This document shows, piece after piece, positions 50,752 through 61,387 of a stretch of DNA of 64,000 nt. Made by a program: the position numbers and the translations under genes. Numbering within the stretch: the stretch's first letter is position 1; every line of letters starts with the position of its first letter. Source of the DNA: Alnus glutinosa. Its lineage: Eukaryota > Streptophyta > Magnoliopsida > Fagales > Betulaceae. The notes under the pieces were generated by a model that ran no database searches, was not told the DNA's origin, and saw only the letters and a program-made list of their open reading frames with translations. The stretch lies in assembly GCF_958979055.1 (NCBI RefSeq), contig NC_084892.1:1802001-1866000 (forward strand), in the 5' to 3' direction.

Positions 50752-51525
50752 GAAAAAAATATAATTTAGCTCTCCAAACTATCACATTTTCTTCGGATAG
50801 CCTCCAAAACTACCAAGGCTTGCACTTTGACCTCAAAACTATCAAAACCTTTGAAAATACCTCTTTTGACGAAATATCTCCATAATACCCCTGTCACGTG
50901 TCATTTTTCAATTAAAAAAATAATAAAAAAAAAACAATCAAAAAAATTCAAAAAAATTAAACTAAAATTTTATTTCTTATTTTTTAAATAAGATGAGTGT
51001 TTTGGGTGGCATTATATCCTAACTGCGACCCGATCTTCCCGATACCCCTCCGGTCACTGTCCATTTCTCCGTTAGAAACTGATCGAGGTCTTCCACAACT
51101 ATGATAGACTTGCTCGTCGTTTGTAACAAAACAAAATTCAGATTGGAATCATTCATAACCTTCGAAAGATCAATATTATAGACATAGAAGGATAGAAAAT
51201 TAGCTTTGTCCACGTTTGGAGAGGTGGGGATGAGTTCGCTGAGCTGCAGGCGTGCATCGTGCCCAACGACGATGCTGGAAAGAAGCAGTATGTCCTCCGG
51301 TCGATTGCAATATTTTTTTTTAGTTTTTTATTTTATAAACAAAAAATAAAAAAAATTCAATTTTATTTTTAATTGAAAAATGACATGTGGTAGGAATAAT
51401 TTGAAAATATTTCGTCAAAATGAGTTTTTTTTTAAAAAAGTTTTGGTAATTTGAGAGGCTAGAATGCAAGTTTTGGTCATATGAAGAAATGATGATACTT
51501 TATGAAGTTAAATTATATTTTTTTC
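50752..51525. mobile_element. Pack-MULE-like element carrying an AAA-ATPase gene fragment
   Basis: The inverted ends begin GAAAAAAATATAATTTA and similarity continues inward for about 200 bp (AACTATCA.../CTCATTTTGACGAAATAT, TGTCATTTTTCAATT). TTAAAAAAA flanks it at 50743-50751 and 51526-51534, a 9-bp target duplication as expected for Mutator-like elements, though the site is A-rich. The central 300 bp (about 51005-51300) is GC-richer and encodes, on the - strand, part of a BCS1-type AAA-ATPase. Confidence 0.8.
51005..51240 (-). pseudogene. Captured fragment of a plant BCS1-type AAA-ATPase
   Basis: The - strand reads KANFLSFYVYNIDLSKVMND, then LLQTTSKSIIVVEDLDQFLT. This corresponds to the segment just after Walker A through Walker B of plant AAA-ATPases similar to Arabidopsis At2g46620 (family resemblance from memory). 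Walker A, the rest of the ATPase and the N-terminal membrane region are absent. It lies within the arms of the inverted-repeat element, so it is a captured piece, not a gene. Confidence 0.8.
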
Positions 51526-51951
51526 TTAAAAAAATATTTTCAAAAATCATTGTCACATGCAAAAATAGCAAATGGCCAAAGGGGTGGTTGATCAACCACA
51601 CCTAAATACATGCGACTATAGGGGTGGTTATGTGGTCATAGGTGGTGCCTTAATGACCCCGCTATACTCCCTGTTCTAGTTTTTTTTTAAAGAATATTTT
51701 TAATAGTTTTAAATTATGGGTAAAACGTGTAATAATGACATTGGTTCTTACATTAAATTTGATAGTATTTTTAAAAGAAATTAGACGGAACCTTTATGTT
51801 ATTTTTGCATAACAATGAGCTCTAAAAACCTTTTTTTTTTTTCTTTTTTTTTTTTGCAAATTAGTTTAATCACGCAGTTTGATTTTGAATTTTTCACAAA
51901 CATGTTGCTAAACTTAAAGAAATAGTGGTGTTTTTGAACGTGGGAAAATTA

Positions 51952-52144
51952 GGGCATGTTTGAGTGATTTATGTTTTTCAAATAATGTATTTTAGAATTT
52001 AAATTTTACTGAGATATCATTCAATTTTTTCTAATTTTGTGTGATCAGGTTTTCTAAATCATCCAAACATGATTTCAATAAACAAACTCTCAGTATTTGC
52101 AATTTTAAATATTTTTCAAAAAAATTGCACATTTAAACGGGCCC
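51952..52144. mobile_element. Tourist/Harbinger-like MITE, about 193 bp
   Basis: The ends are GGGCATGTTTGAGTGATTT and, reversed, GGGCCCGTTTAAATGTGC. TTA precedes the left end; TTT/TTTA follows the right. It is AT-rich inside, typical of small Tourist-like elements. Confidence 0.55.
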
Positions 52145-52392
52145 TTTAATATTTGTGTATTTTAAAAATACCACTATATTGAAACAAAATGGCTAACATT
52201 GAAAACATAGCGAAAGTGTTTGATGAAACAAAGCAATCACAAGAACAAGCTATGATATAGTTAATTTAGACTAGCAGAGGCGACTCGCTCACTTTCATCA
52301 AATAAGCAGAATTCATTTGTAGCCCAGAAAGCACAAGAAACAAAATATCTTAGAAGTTTCAAATCCCTGTGATCGTTTCAGTAGTAATTAGC

Positions 52393-53626
52393 TCATTCAT
52401 TCCGAAAATGGCTGATAATCTTGGAATAGAACTCCCAATCAGAATGAGTAGAGGACGATATTGCAGGCTTCCCAAATGGATGTTCTTTCACATAAGAAGG
52501 AACATCATCTGCATCAACTAGTCCTTCCAAGTACAGACGCAGATCACCGCTAGGACCTAGTGGAGCAGAGATTAGATATAAGTTTCCTTTAAGAATCCAT
52601 GGAGGTATATATATATAGCGGTTTTATGTTCTTACCCAAAGCAGTATCCCCATCTTGGTCGGCCTTGTATTCTTCCGGAAATATTGCTGTATGAGGCTGC
52701 AGAAAAATTCAAAAGAAGAAACTGAAAATAAGAAGCACAAATTAATTACAGTAAACTCAAAAAGCTTAATTTGGAAGAAAGTGGGATTATATTACAGGGT
52801 TCAGCAAGGTCTTATATGGAGTATCATCTATCAGCAATGTGTTTGATTCTGAATAGTGTTCATAGAAATCCCAAATTTTCTTTAACTCTTTAAAAAAGAT
52901 GGGCTTGTCCTTCTTCTCCAGGGTCTTGAACCCAGAATCAGTGCATTGACCTTGGTCCTAAAATGTCCAAATTAATTAATTACGAAGATATTTACATTAA
53001 AAAAAATAAAAGAAAAAACACATGCTTAAATTATTTAATACATACCCAAATAAATAAAAGCTTGCTTTTCAATCCTTCCATTATACAATCCAAGGCGCTG
53101 TTCAGATTCAATCTGCTTACCAATACAGATGCAGACTTAATATAAGTACATCACTAAAATGAAAAATATAAGAAACTTGATTAGAAAAAAAAAAAAATGC
53201 AGGGTTGTGGCTTAGTTCTCTACTCACCCCGTTGCAGAAGACCATATTCCCACTTCAAATTTTTCGAAGCAAAAATTAATGAATTCTTCATAATAAGGCC
53301 TCTTGTAAACTGAACAAAAAGAGATTTTGATGAATGACTGCAACAGAACATATATAGAGGCATAATTATACCTTCAAATAAAGACAAGAATTTGTACCTA
53401 AAATGCTTCCATGGGAAGCATCAGGATTGCGAAATGGTCGAATTCTGGACTTGTTGTGTACCCTCTGGCACAGCAAGCCTCCTACGTCAAGAACAAGAAG
53501 TTTCTTTCTAGGAAGAAGGTTAAGTTTCTCTATTGAAAGGCTGCAATCATCTCCTGCGTCTTGTTTATCATCGCAGTAGTCAGAACATACACATTTGTTT
53601 TTCAAGTCCGTGATCTTTTCTGCCAT
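52393..53626 (-). CDS. FCP1/NIF-like HAD family protein, array member 4
   Basis: Exons are 53626-53398, 53309-53228, 53112-53046, 52957-52796, 52696-52636 and 52556-52393, giving 254 residues with every junction in frame. It is the only intact member that keeps the first Asp of the catalytic loop (LLVLDVGGLLC, Asp47), but the second position is Gly49, so the general acid of the DxDxT motif is missing. Other landmarks are FEVGIWSSATG, SALDCIMEGLKSK, CTDSGF, LLIDDTPYKTLL and the C-terminal HPFGKPAI. A first Met at 53626 aligns with MAEK in member 5. It could have residual or altered phosphotransfer chemistry, or none. Introns are short (about 86-150 bp), unlike member 1. Confidence 0.9.
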
Positions 53627-53697
53627 CTCTTCCAATATGAGAATGGAAAAGGTTTGATCGGAATAAGAAAAAAGCCGTTCAGTAGTTGGATTATAAT

Positions 53698-53706
53698 TTA
53701 TATAGC
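53698..53706 (-). promoter_or_regulatory. TATA box of array member 4
   Basis: CTATATAAA on the - strand, about 72 bp upstream of the start codon. The surrounding text (GGTTTGAT.GGAATAAGAA) is shared with members 2, 3 and 5. Confidence 0.5.
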
Positions 53707-53999
53707 TGAAGCCTGAAGGTTGCCAACTTTGATGAAATTACTTCTCATCAAAGAAAGGAAGATAGGAAGGACAAAAATAGATAAGAGAATAGGTATTTTT
53801 TGTTGCGTTTATCTTTGCTTGAACGGAAAAGAAAAGAATCATTTTATAATCAAGGTTTTTTATATCTAACACAGTAGCTATTGTCGTGTCATTTAAAATA
53901 GATTTGACTGCCGTCTGATATTAACCATTATTTTTATTTTTATTTTCTTAAATGGAAAAGATATTATGATAAGGTTTTGGTCCCGTTGAGGTCCATACA

Positions 54000-54310
54000 T
54001 GGCTCCAAGACTTTGGGCCTCCTTCGAAGATGGACACTTTATGGGCTGGCGCCCATTAGCCAAGTTGATGACGTGTAACCTTAAAAATAAAACCCTAATT
54101 TACCTCGGCGGCGACCACGTAAGTAGCCCATCTAAAACAATTCGTCATTCTCACCTGTCCGTCCGATCACGTCCAACGACGTGGATCAAACCCATTATTA
54201 TTAACCATATAAATAACCCTCATGAACCCCAAACGAATACAATTTGGGGCTTAGGTTTCTCCCTTCTCCTGGCCGTCTTCTAGGTCTTCCTCTGTTCTTT
54301 GTCTTAGATA
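54000..54310 (+). promoter_or_regulatory. Promoter-like segment with telo-box and site II words, no clear gene
   Basis: It contains TGGGCCT and ATGGGCTGG (site II-like), AAACCCTAA (telo-box, about 54096-54104) and CATATAAATAACC (about 54208-54220), followed by a pyrimidine-rich leader (CTTCTCCTGGCCGTCTTCTA). This combination is typical of promoters of plant ribosomal-protein and other translation-related genes. No matching coding sequence follows up to 55000, so it may be a broken gene copy or drive a non-coding RNA. Confidence 0.4.
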
Positions 54311-57066
54311 TTTGTATCTTAGAACTGTCTTTTGAAATTCTTGTCTCATGTTGTTTTGGATTTGTGCGAATATACGCGACAGGGGATTATTGATCCAATC
54401 CCTTACTTGATAAGGAGCAAACTGTGTTGTGTTGCAAATTCCTAAGTTAATGTCACAAAGAAATTCCTGTCAACGTTGACGGTCCTCCCAATTGTTTTGG
54501 GATTTCCTCCGTTGACGGGTGGTCTCATATTCCATTGCCTTGTGGAGCAGCGTCGCTGCCTTTACCACTTCGGAATTGCCATGAGACGTACATTGATTAA
54601 ATCTTGCCACAACATGTTTGATTTGTTCTTGTTTTTGTTTTGTTGTGTTTTGAATATCGCCGGTGAAGATATCATACAACTGTTATAAATTGACATTCAA
54701 AATTAACCCTCAATTTTTGTTTGGATGATTTTTATAGTCATGTTATCCAGCTCTATGTAAATACCTTCTTTTGGAAACTTAAATGCTTGTAGACTTGCTG
54801 TGATTTTGCATTTCTGTGGATCTGCTACCAAAAAAATGTTACATTAATTTGGTTTTTGATGTTGCTGTGTCTTATTATCTGAGTTTTTGTTTTGTTTGCG
54901 TTTAATGGTTTCTTTATTACATTTAATTTTCTCAACTGCAGACCCTTGTATCAGAAAGAGTACTAAAACGAATTCTCTTGCCCATCAATTCTATTTTTGA
55001 GATTAATGTCAGGCCTTTCCCTCTTTATCTTCGAGAATATCCCAGGAAATTGTTCGCTTAATTTGTCCTCCCGATGAAAACTAATCACTCTCTAAATATT
55101 TCTGACTTCAAAATAAAGAGAGGATGATCAAAGCCAATCACAATTCACTTGCATTTTCTTTGACCTGCATTTTCCCAGCATCCAAACACAGTCTCAAACC
55201 TATGCCCATCAATCAATTGTTAGTGATATATAATTAAATGCTAATTAACAATGTAAATAAGCAGCTGAATAATTAATTATATAAATACTTCCGGCTGTTT
55301 CTTTGCTCAAGCGAAATAAAGAAAAACTTTTCTATAACAATAGAGAATTTGAAAAACAGAAATTTAGAGATTTTCTTTTGACTTACGCTTACCAATGCCA
55401 ATAGATGGTTGTACATGACTCTTATATATAGGTAGGTTAGGGACCCTCAATCAATATTAGTTAAATTGATTGTTGATTTTTGATTTTTGATTTTTTATTT
55501 TTATTCCTTCAATCAAAGATTACAATCACAATAATATCTTAATAGATTCACATGAATCATTCATATGGAATTTCTTACATCAATGGCAAAAAAAAAAAAA
55601 AAAAATTAAACTTTTTCACAAAAAAGCTACTGACAGAAGCTAAATTGGGGAGAGAACTGCCGATCTTAATAAAGAGAGGTTCTCCAAAATTTAGCTAAAA
55701 ATCACTTTTGGGCATTTAAATGTGGTTCTCCATCCGTCATTGAGGATTCACTTGCTTGGATTTCCAAGAAGGCTTGCCTTAAGAGCATTGAGCTCTTCAT
55801 AGTTTAGCTAAATTTTATCTAAAAATTATATTTTTACCATTTTAACTATGCACTTTTCAAGAGCACCAATAATCAAACCCTTTAAATATTATTTTATTTA
55901 ACAAAAATTTAGTTTTTGATTGATTTGGTATAATTTAGTTTTTGATTGATTTAGTATATTTAAGTTGGTGAGGAATGAGGGAGAGAGATGAGAGAATATT
56001 TAATTAATAGTTTAATATTTCTGTACACAGGTAAGCTTAATAACAAACTTAGAATAAGTTTGTTCCAATTAATATAATGGCTTACTAAATCAAATAACAA
56101 AATCATTAATTAGAAAATAATGAATTTAATTATTTAATTAATAGTTTAATATTCCTCTACGGCTCTACATGTGTAAATTCAAACGAACATTTTTATAATA
56201 AATAAGGTTCAATATATAAAATATTTAATTAAAATAAGAAATAAATGATTGAACAAGTTCGAATTCAAGACTTTGCTATAACAAGCCTAGAATAAGTCCG
56301 TTTGAATAACCATATAATGGCTTACTAAATTAAATAACCCAATTAGTGAATAAATTTAATTAAATTCCCTTTAAACCATTGGCTATTTTAAACTCCTTTG
56401 GCTTCACAACTACTTCTTCCCTGAGCAGGAGAAAGGGGAGAAGGGATCGTCTTGTCATACCAAAAACGCTTCCGATTAAAAGGGAAAAGGAAGATGAGGA
56501 TATACACACGGGATTGGGTGCAATTGAAATAGCCTACAAGTAAATTAGAGTCTGATATTGTTAAGTATTAAAACAAATATGTTTTGAAGTACATTTGCAA
56601 ATGAAGAACATGTTCTTGAAGAAACACCCCCTTGTGTATATTCTTAATATTGTGTCTTTTGACTGTTTGAGCACTGTACTTCGAGTTATTTATAAGACAT
56701 GCTTGAATGCTTTCAAAGAAAGGCACCGATAACATAATTTTGTATTCATAAATTTAGTTTGAATTAATGAAAATGTCAACCGCAGAAAGTTTCAGATTGG
56801 AACCTCTATTGAACCAACCACAGAAATGAGCAATATTAAAATTAATACTGGTAATTAGCACATCTGAAACGTGCCTAACATTAAAATCCACATGTGGAAC
56901 AAAATGCAAAGCATTGAATATGAAGGTTTTAACATAAAGTAGCAGAAACTGCTCGCTTACTTTCAATATTAAAAAAAAAAAAAAAAAAAACAGATTCTCT
57001 CATGAAAACCAGATAGCATAAGGTGAAAAGTCTCTGAAATTTATTTGCTTATAGTCTTTCCGTTGC
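54311..57066. other. Gene-free stretch between array members 4 and 5
   Basis: No gene is supported. A segment ending ATAATGGCTTACTAAAT.AAATAAC is present near 56075-56100 and 56322-56345, and AATTAATAGTTTAATATT near 56004 and 56138, indicating a diverged local repeat. T/A-rich MITE-like text (TTTAGCTAAA) occurs near 55685-55830. An A-run lies at about 55590-55606. Confidence 0.45.
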
Positions 57067-58298
57067 TCATTCCTTCTGAAAACGGCGAATAACCTTCGAA
57101 TAGAACTCCCAATCAGAATGTGTAGGGGTGATTGCAGGCTGCCCAAATGGATGATCTTTCACATAAGAAGGAACATCATCTGCATCCGCCAGTTCCTCCA
57201 AGTACAGCCGCAGCTCACCTCTAGGACCTAATGTGCATTAATATATGAAAATTAAATTATATACAAATTAATTTCATATGATTTCAATTAAGAATGGTCG
57301 TTTTTATATACTCTCACCTAAAGCCGAATCAGCAACTTGGTCAGTCTTATACTCATTGGGAAATATTGCTGTATGAGGCTGCAGAAAAAAAATAAAATTA
57401 AATAAGATATACTAAGTACTAGTAAAATCTAAAACCTTTCGAAGATATTGGTTATTATATTACAGGATTCAGCAAGGCCTTGTATGGATTATCATCTATC
57501 AGCAACGTTTTTGATGCAGAATATTCAATCCTGCGACTCTCAAGCTTCTTAAACTCTTTCAAAAATATGGGCTTTTTCTTGTTCTCCAAGGCCATAAACC
57601 CAGAATCAGTGCATTGTTTTTGGTCCTAGAAAATCCAATTTAACAAAATAAGATATTAAAAGAAAAGAGAGAAGTACGTTGCTGTTTAATTCATAAAAAC
57701 ACGTTCTTATATTATTTATACTTACCCAAGCAAATAAAAGTTTGCTTTTCAATCCCTTCATTATGCAGTCCAAGGCGCTGTCCAGATACCATCTACTTAC
57801 CAATACAGATTACTTAAACTAAGCTAAATATATGAAACTTGAATATATAAATAATAATAAAAAAGGCAGAGCATGTGGTTTATTTCCACTCACTCCGTTG
57901 CAGAAGACCATATTCCCACTTCAAACTTTGCAAGGCAAAATTTAATGAATTCTTCACAATGGGGCCTTTTGTAAACTGAAGGAGGAAGAAGCTTTGAAAA
58001 ATGATTAGCAGATACAGTAGAGGAATAATTATACATTAAGATAAAGAGAAGAATTTCTACCAAAAATGCTTCCGTAGGAAGAATCATGATTGCCATATCT
58101 TGCCCTTGACCAGTCACGACGGTGTACCCTGTGGCAGAGCAAGCCTCCTAGGCCCAGAATAAGAAGTTTCTTTCGAGGACCAAGGTTCAACTTCTCTAGT
58201 GATAGCCCACAATCATCTCCTGCGTCGTCGTTTTGTTCATCATCGCTAGAGTCTTTGCATACACTTACGTTTTTCAAGTCTGAAATCTTTTCTGCCAT
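57067..58298 (-). CDS. FCP1/NIF-like HAD family protein, array member 5 (degenerate active site)
   Basis: Exons are 58298-58061, 57975-57894, 57792-57726, 57625-57464, 57378-57318 and 57227-57067, giving 256 residues. The acidic N-terminus has DSSDDEQNDDAGDD (about 16-29), a run of likely CK2-type phosphosites. The catalytic loop reads LLILGLGGLL, with Gly49 and Gly51 in place of both aspartates. The rest is well kept: YKRPHCEEF, GIWSSATE, LLIDDNPYKALL, ELRLYLEEL, HPFGQPAI, YSKVIRRFQKE. It is very close to member 1 in length and splice sites. A pseudophosphatase role is inferred from the missing nucleophile; the partner or substrate is unknown. Confidence 0.9.
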
Positions 58299-58361
58299 AT
58301 TTGCTGATACGAGAACAGAAAAGGTTTGAATGGAATAAGAAATAGCAGTTTCGCAGATGGG

Positions 58362-58370
58362 TTATATAGC
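58362..58370 (-). promoter_or_regulatory. TATA box of array member 5
   Basis: GCTATATAAC on the - strand, about 65-70 bp upstream of the start codon, within upstream DNA shared with broken member 3 (49480-49720). Confidence 0.45.
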
Positions 58371-58540
58371 TGAAGTTTAACAACTTTTGGGCTTCTGACA
58401 TTAACTACAACGCATGGTTTTCCAAGGTTCACGTACATTGAAAGTGAGGCGCCTTTTGGCAGCTTTTACACTTCGTTAATTCGTTTGGTGATTCTCCCTT
58501 GGAAGTAGTAGTTCCAACGCGTATTTGGTTAATGTGGTAA

Positions 58541-59780
58541 TTAATTAATTAAGTAGTTTCGGGAAAATTTGGTTCAAACTAAGGTCGGCCGATTAACCCG
58601 TTTAACTAATATGATCATAAATGTGTCATAAATTGGTTGACGGGTCATAAATGAATTATAGTCTAAACACAAACACTATAACTTCGTGTCGTGTTTGTAT
58701 AAAAAATTGCGAACTTTAATTTAAACAAAGAAAAACATGTTAAAATGATCGATACATACATGCATGTCCTCGCCACAATCGAAGTTGTGTACCTCGAATA
58801 ACTTTGCTTCAAAATTAATGATATCTTAAGCGAACAGTCAGAAATTGAATCGGAGAAGATTCTTCTAAATTAAATTATAAAATTGTTATATGTTCTTTGT
58901 GTGTGTAAAAGCACCTTTTTTATTTTTTTACTAAAAAGCTATTAAAATAGTGTATATTTATCTTATGCTATTAAAAAAACACGTATTTATTACATACTAA
59001 AATATATATGACAATTTAATAGATTGGGTTAAAAAAAATTAATCACTACTAAATTTGAAGTAAAATTCTTTCTCACACTTACTAGAAAAATCACGGATCC
59101 CGCTTATGTGATGTAGTTAAAATTACAGTACATCTGCCCTTAAACAATTTAAGGGCCTAGATTTAACTAAAGTTAAACAAACTCAAACGTTGTCTTTTTT
59201 TTACCAAATATTATGGAAGCAGATGTTTCGTTAGTTTTCTTTCTGATGCCGTTTAAGGAGAAAGACCCTACGAACAAAGCTAAAAAACAGAAATCTCCCC
59301 TCCCCTCCCCTGTTCTGGGTTCACGCAAAGAGAGAGAGAGAACTCAGAAGTGGATCGGAGAGGCTGGCAGCTTGGGGGTTCCAATTCCTCCCCCAAAAAA
59401 CAGAAACCTCCCCTCCCCCTGTTCTAGGTTGGTTTTTTTGGCTTTGACCGAATGGTAGGATGGGGTGTTTTTGTTTGAAAATTTTCAGTGTGTTGTGAAT
59501 ATGTTGATTTTGGGTTCTAATTGTTGTAGGTTTTTCTTGTGATTTTCGGTTGTTGGTTTTCTGTTTGGCTCAAAATGGGTATTGTGATAGGATTTTGAAA
59601 GAAAGCATAAAACTAAAATAAAATAAAGCGAAATAATAAAATAGGCTCAAAGAATTTGACGTGGTTCGATCTATAATTTACGTTTACAGAATAAAGTCCA
59701 AAAGGCTATGTTTTGTTCTTATTCCTCAACCATTTTATAATACAAAAAAATCCTATTTATAGGAGAATCGATACAAATAA
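58541..59780. other. Gene-free stretch with repeat fragments
   Basis: About 58585-58735 resembles the hAT-like element at 32961-33233 (AACCCGTTTAACTAAT...CATAAATGTGTCATAAA...TATAACTT.GTGT). At about 59285-59325 and 59396-59430 a CAGAAA.CTCCCCTCCCC..TGTTCT segment is repeated 112 bp apart. A short open frame at 59213-59458 spans this and is not convincing. About 59640-59775 resembles the GTGGTTCG...GTTTACAG text of Copia-type LTRs. Confidence 0.45.
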
Positions 59781-60440
59781 GAACATCTCTAGCAGTTGTG
59801 GTTAAAATAGTTAGTGAAAAAGTATTAATATCTACCTTAGTTACTCATTTTTTTAAAAACCCTTCGACAATATTCTCTATTCTACTATTTATTTTCTTTA
59901 AATATTATTTTTTAATCTTTTTTTAATCTTTTTTTTTTCTTTTTTTTTTTTTCTTCCATCCCCATCCCCATCCCCAACCAAACCAGCCTTGCCCACCCAC
60001 ACCCAATATCCAGAACCGGTACGATCGATGGTGGCTTCTCGAGCAGCAGGTGCTGCTTCTTTTAGGCGGCGAGAATGACCCAGCGTACGTGGAGGCTAGT
60101 GGGCAGTGGCACGTAGACGACATCGACATCTGGGTTGTCAAGGACGGCCTCATTTCGGCGCCGGAACTTTGGGAGGCTTGGTCGGACCTCGGCGTCGGCT
60201 CAGAGAGAGGAGACCGCCGAGATAGGAGGGGTTCTCGCCGCCGAGATAGGAGGCAGATCTTGGTCTCGTCTTCTACGATGGGTGAGAGAGAGGAGTGAGA
60301 GAAAGAGGGGAGAGAGGAAAAAAAAAAAAAAAAAAAGAAAAAAAAGTAGATATGTGAATAGTGAATAGGCACCTGTTCACAGGCAGATGTGCCTATTCAC
60401 TATTCATGTTTCTAAAAAAAAAAAATTAAAGTAGAGCATG
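59780..60440. mobile_element. Candidate TIR element with GC-rich captured core
   Basis: AACATCTCTAGCAGTTGTGG on the left recalls Harbinger-type ends; the right end (reverse complement GCACATGCTCTACTTTAAT) is only weakly similar. A GC-rich core (about 59960-60310) with overlapping open frames lies between T-rich and A-rich tracts, the same plan as 9971-10902. A perfect 18-bp stem with a 16-base loop is at 60355-60406. The source of the core is not recognised. Confidence 0.45.
60355..60406. repeat. Perfect hairpin: 18-bp stem, 16-nt loop
   Basis: TGAATAGTGAATAGGCAC pairs exactly with GTGCCTATTCACTATTCA. Confidence 0.95.
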
Positions 60441-60932
60441 TGCAATCAATCACAACTTTTTTTTAAAAAAATAAAAATAAAAAATAAAATTCAATCAATC
60501 ACATTTGATTATCATCAAACCTACAATCAATCATATAAAATATAAGTAACATACAATATCATATCAATATAGAAAATGTATTCTCTAATATCCTCATCAA
60601 ATTCAATGTGAAAGATTTTGGAAGCTTGAATTTGAAATAAGTTGACAACGATTGCGGCAGATGGAGTTTGGGCCTTTAACAACAATAAGTCAGGAATCTT
60701 CAAAACATAACCAACTATGAGCCAAAATACGGGCCAACAAATGGCTAAACAATACCACGAAGGTCAAACAAATAATGGGCAAATTATGAGACAAAATAAG
60801 AGTCAACTGTAAACTGAAATGAGCCTAAGTTTTCAACAATACCACAAAGCTAAAATATGGGTCTCGGTCAATAATTTGACAAACATGACCAAACAAATGG
60901 CCAACAAAGGCTTAGAGGTGGGCAATTTAGCT

Positions 60933-60966
<34 letters not shown>

Positions 60967-61019
60967 CTTTTTTCTTTAAACCGATTTATTTATTTATTAA
61001 TTTTTAACTCTTTTTTTTT
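60441..61019. other. Gene-free stretch
   Basis: CAATCAATCA words recur at 60441-60530. At about 60700-60910 short words (GGGCCAACAAATGGC, CAATACCACRAAG, ACAAATGGCCAACAAAG) recur at irregular spacing, perhaps a decayed tandem repeat. A T-run of about 35 bp lies at 60935-60970. Confidence 0.45.
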
Positions 61020-61118
61020 TTACATGTCCACAGAAGAGGGAAGATGAGATTTGAATTAGTGACCTCCGCTTCATAAGACGTAGTTCACAGCTGATTGACC
61101 TATCTCTTAAGAACTATG
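61020..61118 (-). mobile_element. tRNA-derived SINE fragment
   Basis: On the - strand a box-A-like TAGGTCAATCAGCTG is followed about 40 bases on by a box-B-like AATTCAAATCTC, the spacing of a tRNA-type internal promoter. A short body (CATCTTCCCTCTTCTG) and an A-run (about 61009-61020) follow. The cloverleaf is too degraded for a real tRNA, and the A-tail argues for a retroposed SINE. Confidence 0.6.
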
Positions 61119-61387
61119 CAGACGATATTAAAATCAGTCATATGATGAGGCCGATGATCTATGTGGTAGGTAGTCAAACAAAAAGCTGGTTTATTCGGTA
61201 AAAAATATTTTTTTTTTACTTAAAAAAAGTTCCAAACAGACTTTTTGCAATACATTAAATTCCACACATAAAATTCATAGTGATTTTAAAACAAAAGCAG
61301 ATTAAAAAAAGAAGGATTTCTTCATGAAGACAAGATAGCATAAGGTAAAAAGTCTGCAATTTATTTGCTTATGATCTTTTCGGTAGC

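Noticed and set aside
51019..51213. A small stand-alone ATPase gene
   Set aside because: It is only a fragment around Walker B, lacks Walker A, and lies between the inverted arms of a transposon-like element.
54066..54071. TGATGA as a box C of a snoRNA
   Set aside because: No CTGA box D or terminal stem lies at a suitable distance.
54470..54688. Open frames on both strands after the promoter-like segment
   Set aside because: They overlap head to head and neither resembles a ribosomal or other known protein.
59213..59458. Open frame of 81 codons
   Set aside because: It spans an internal direct repeat of CCCCTCCCC-type sequence; composition explains the open frame.
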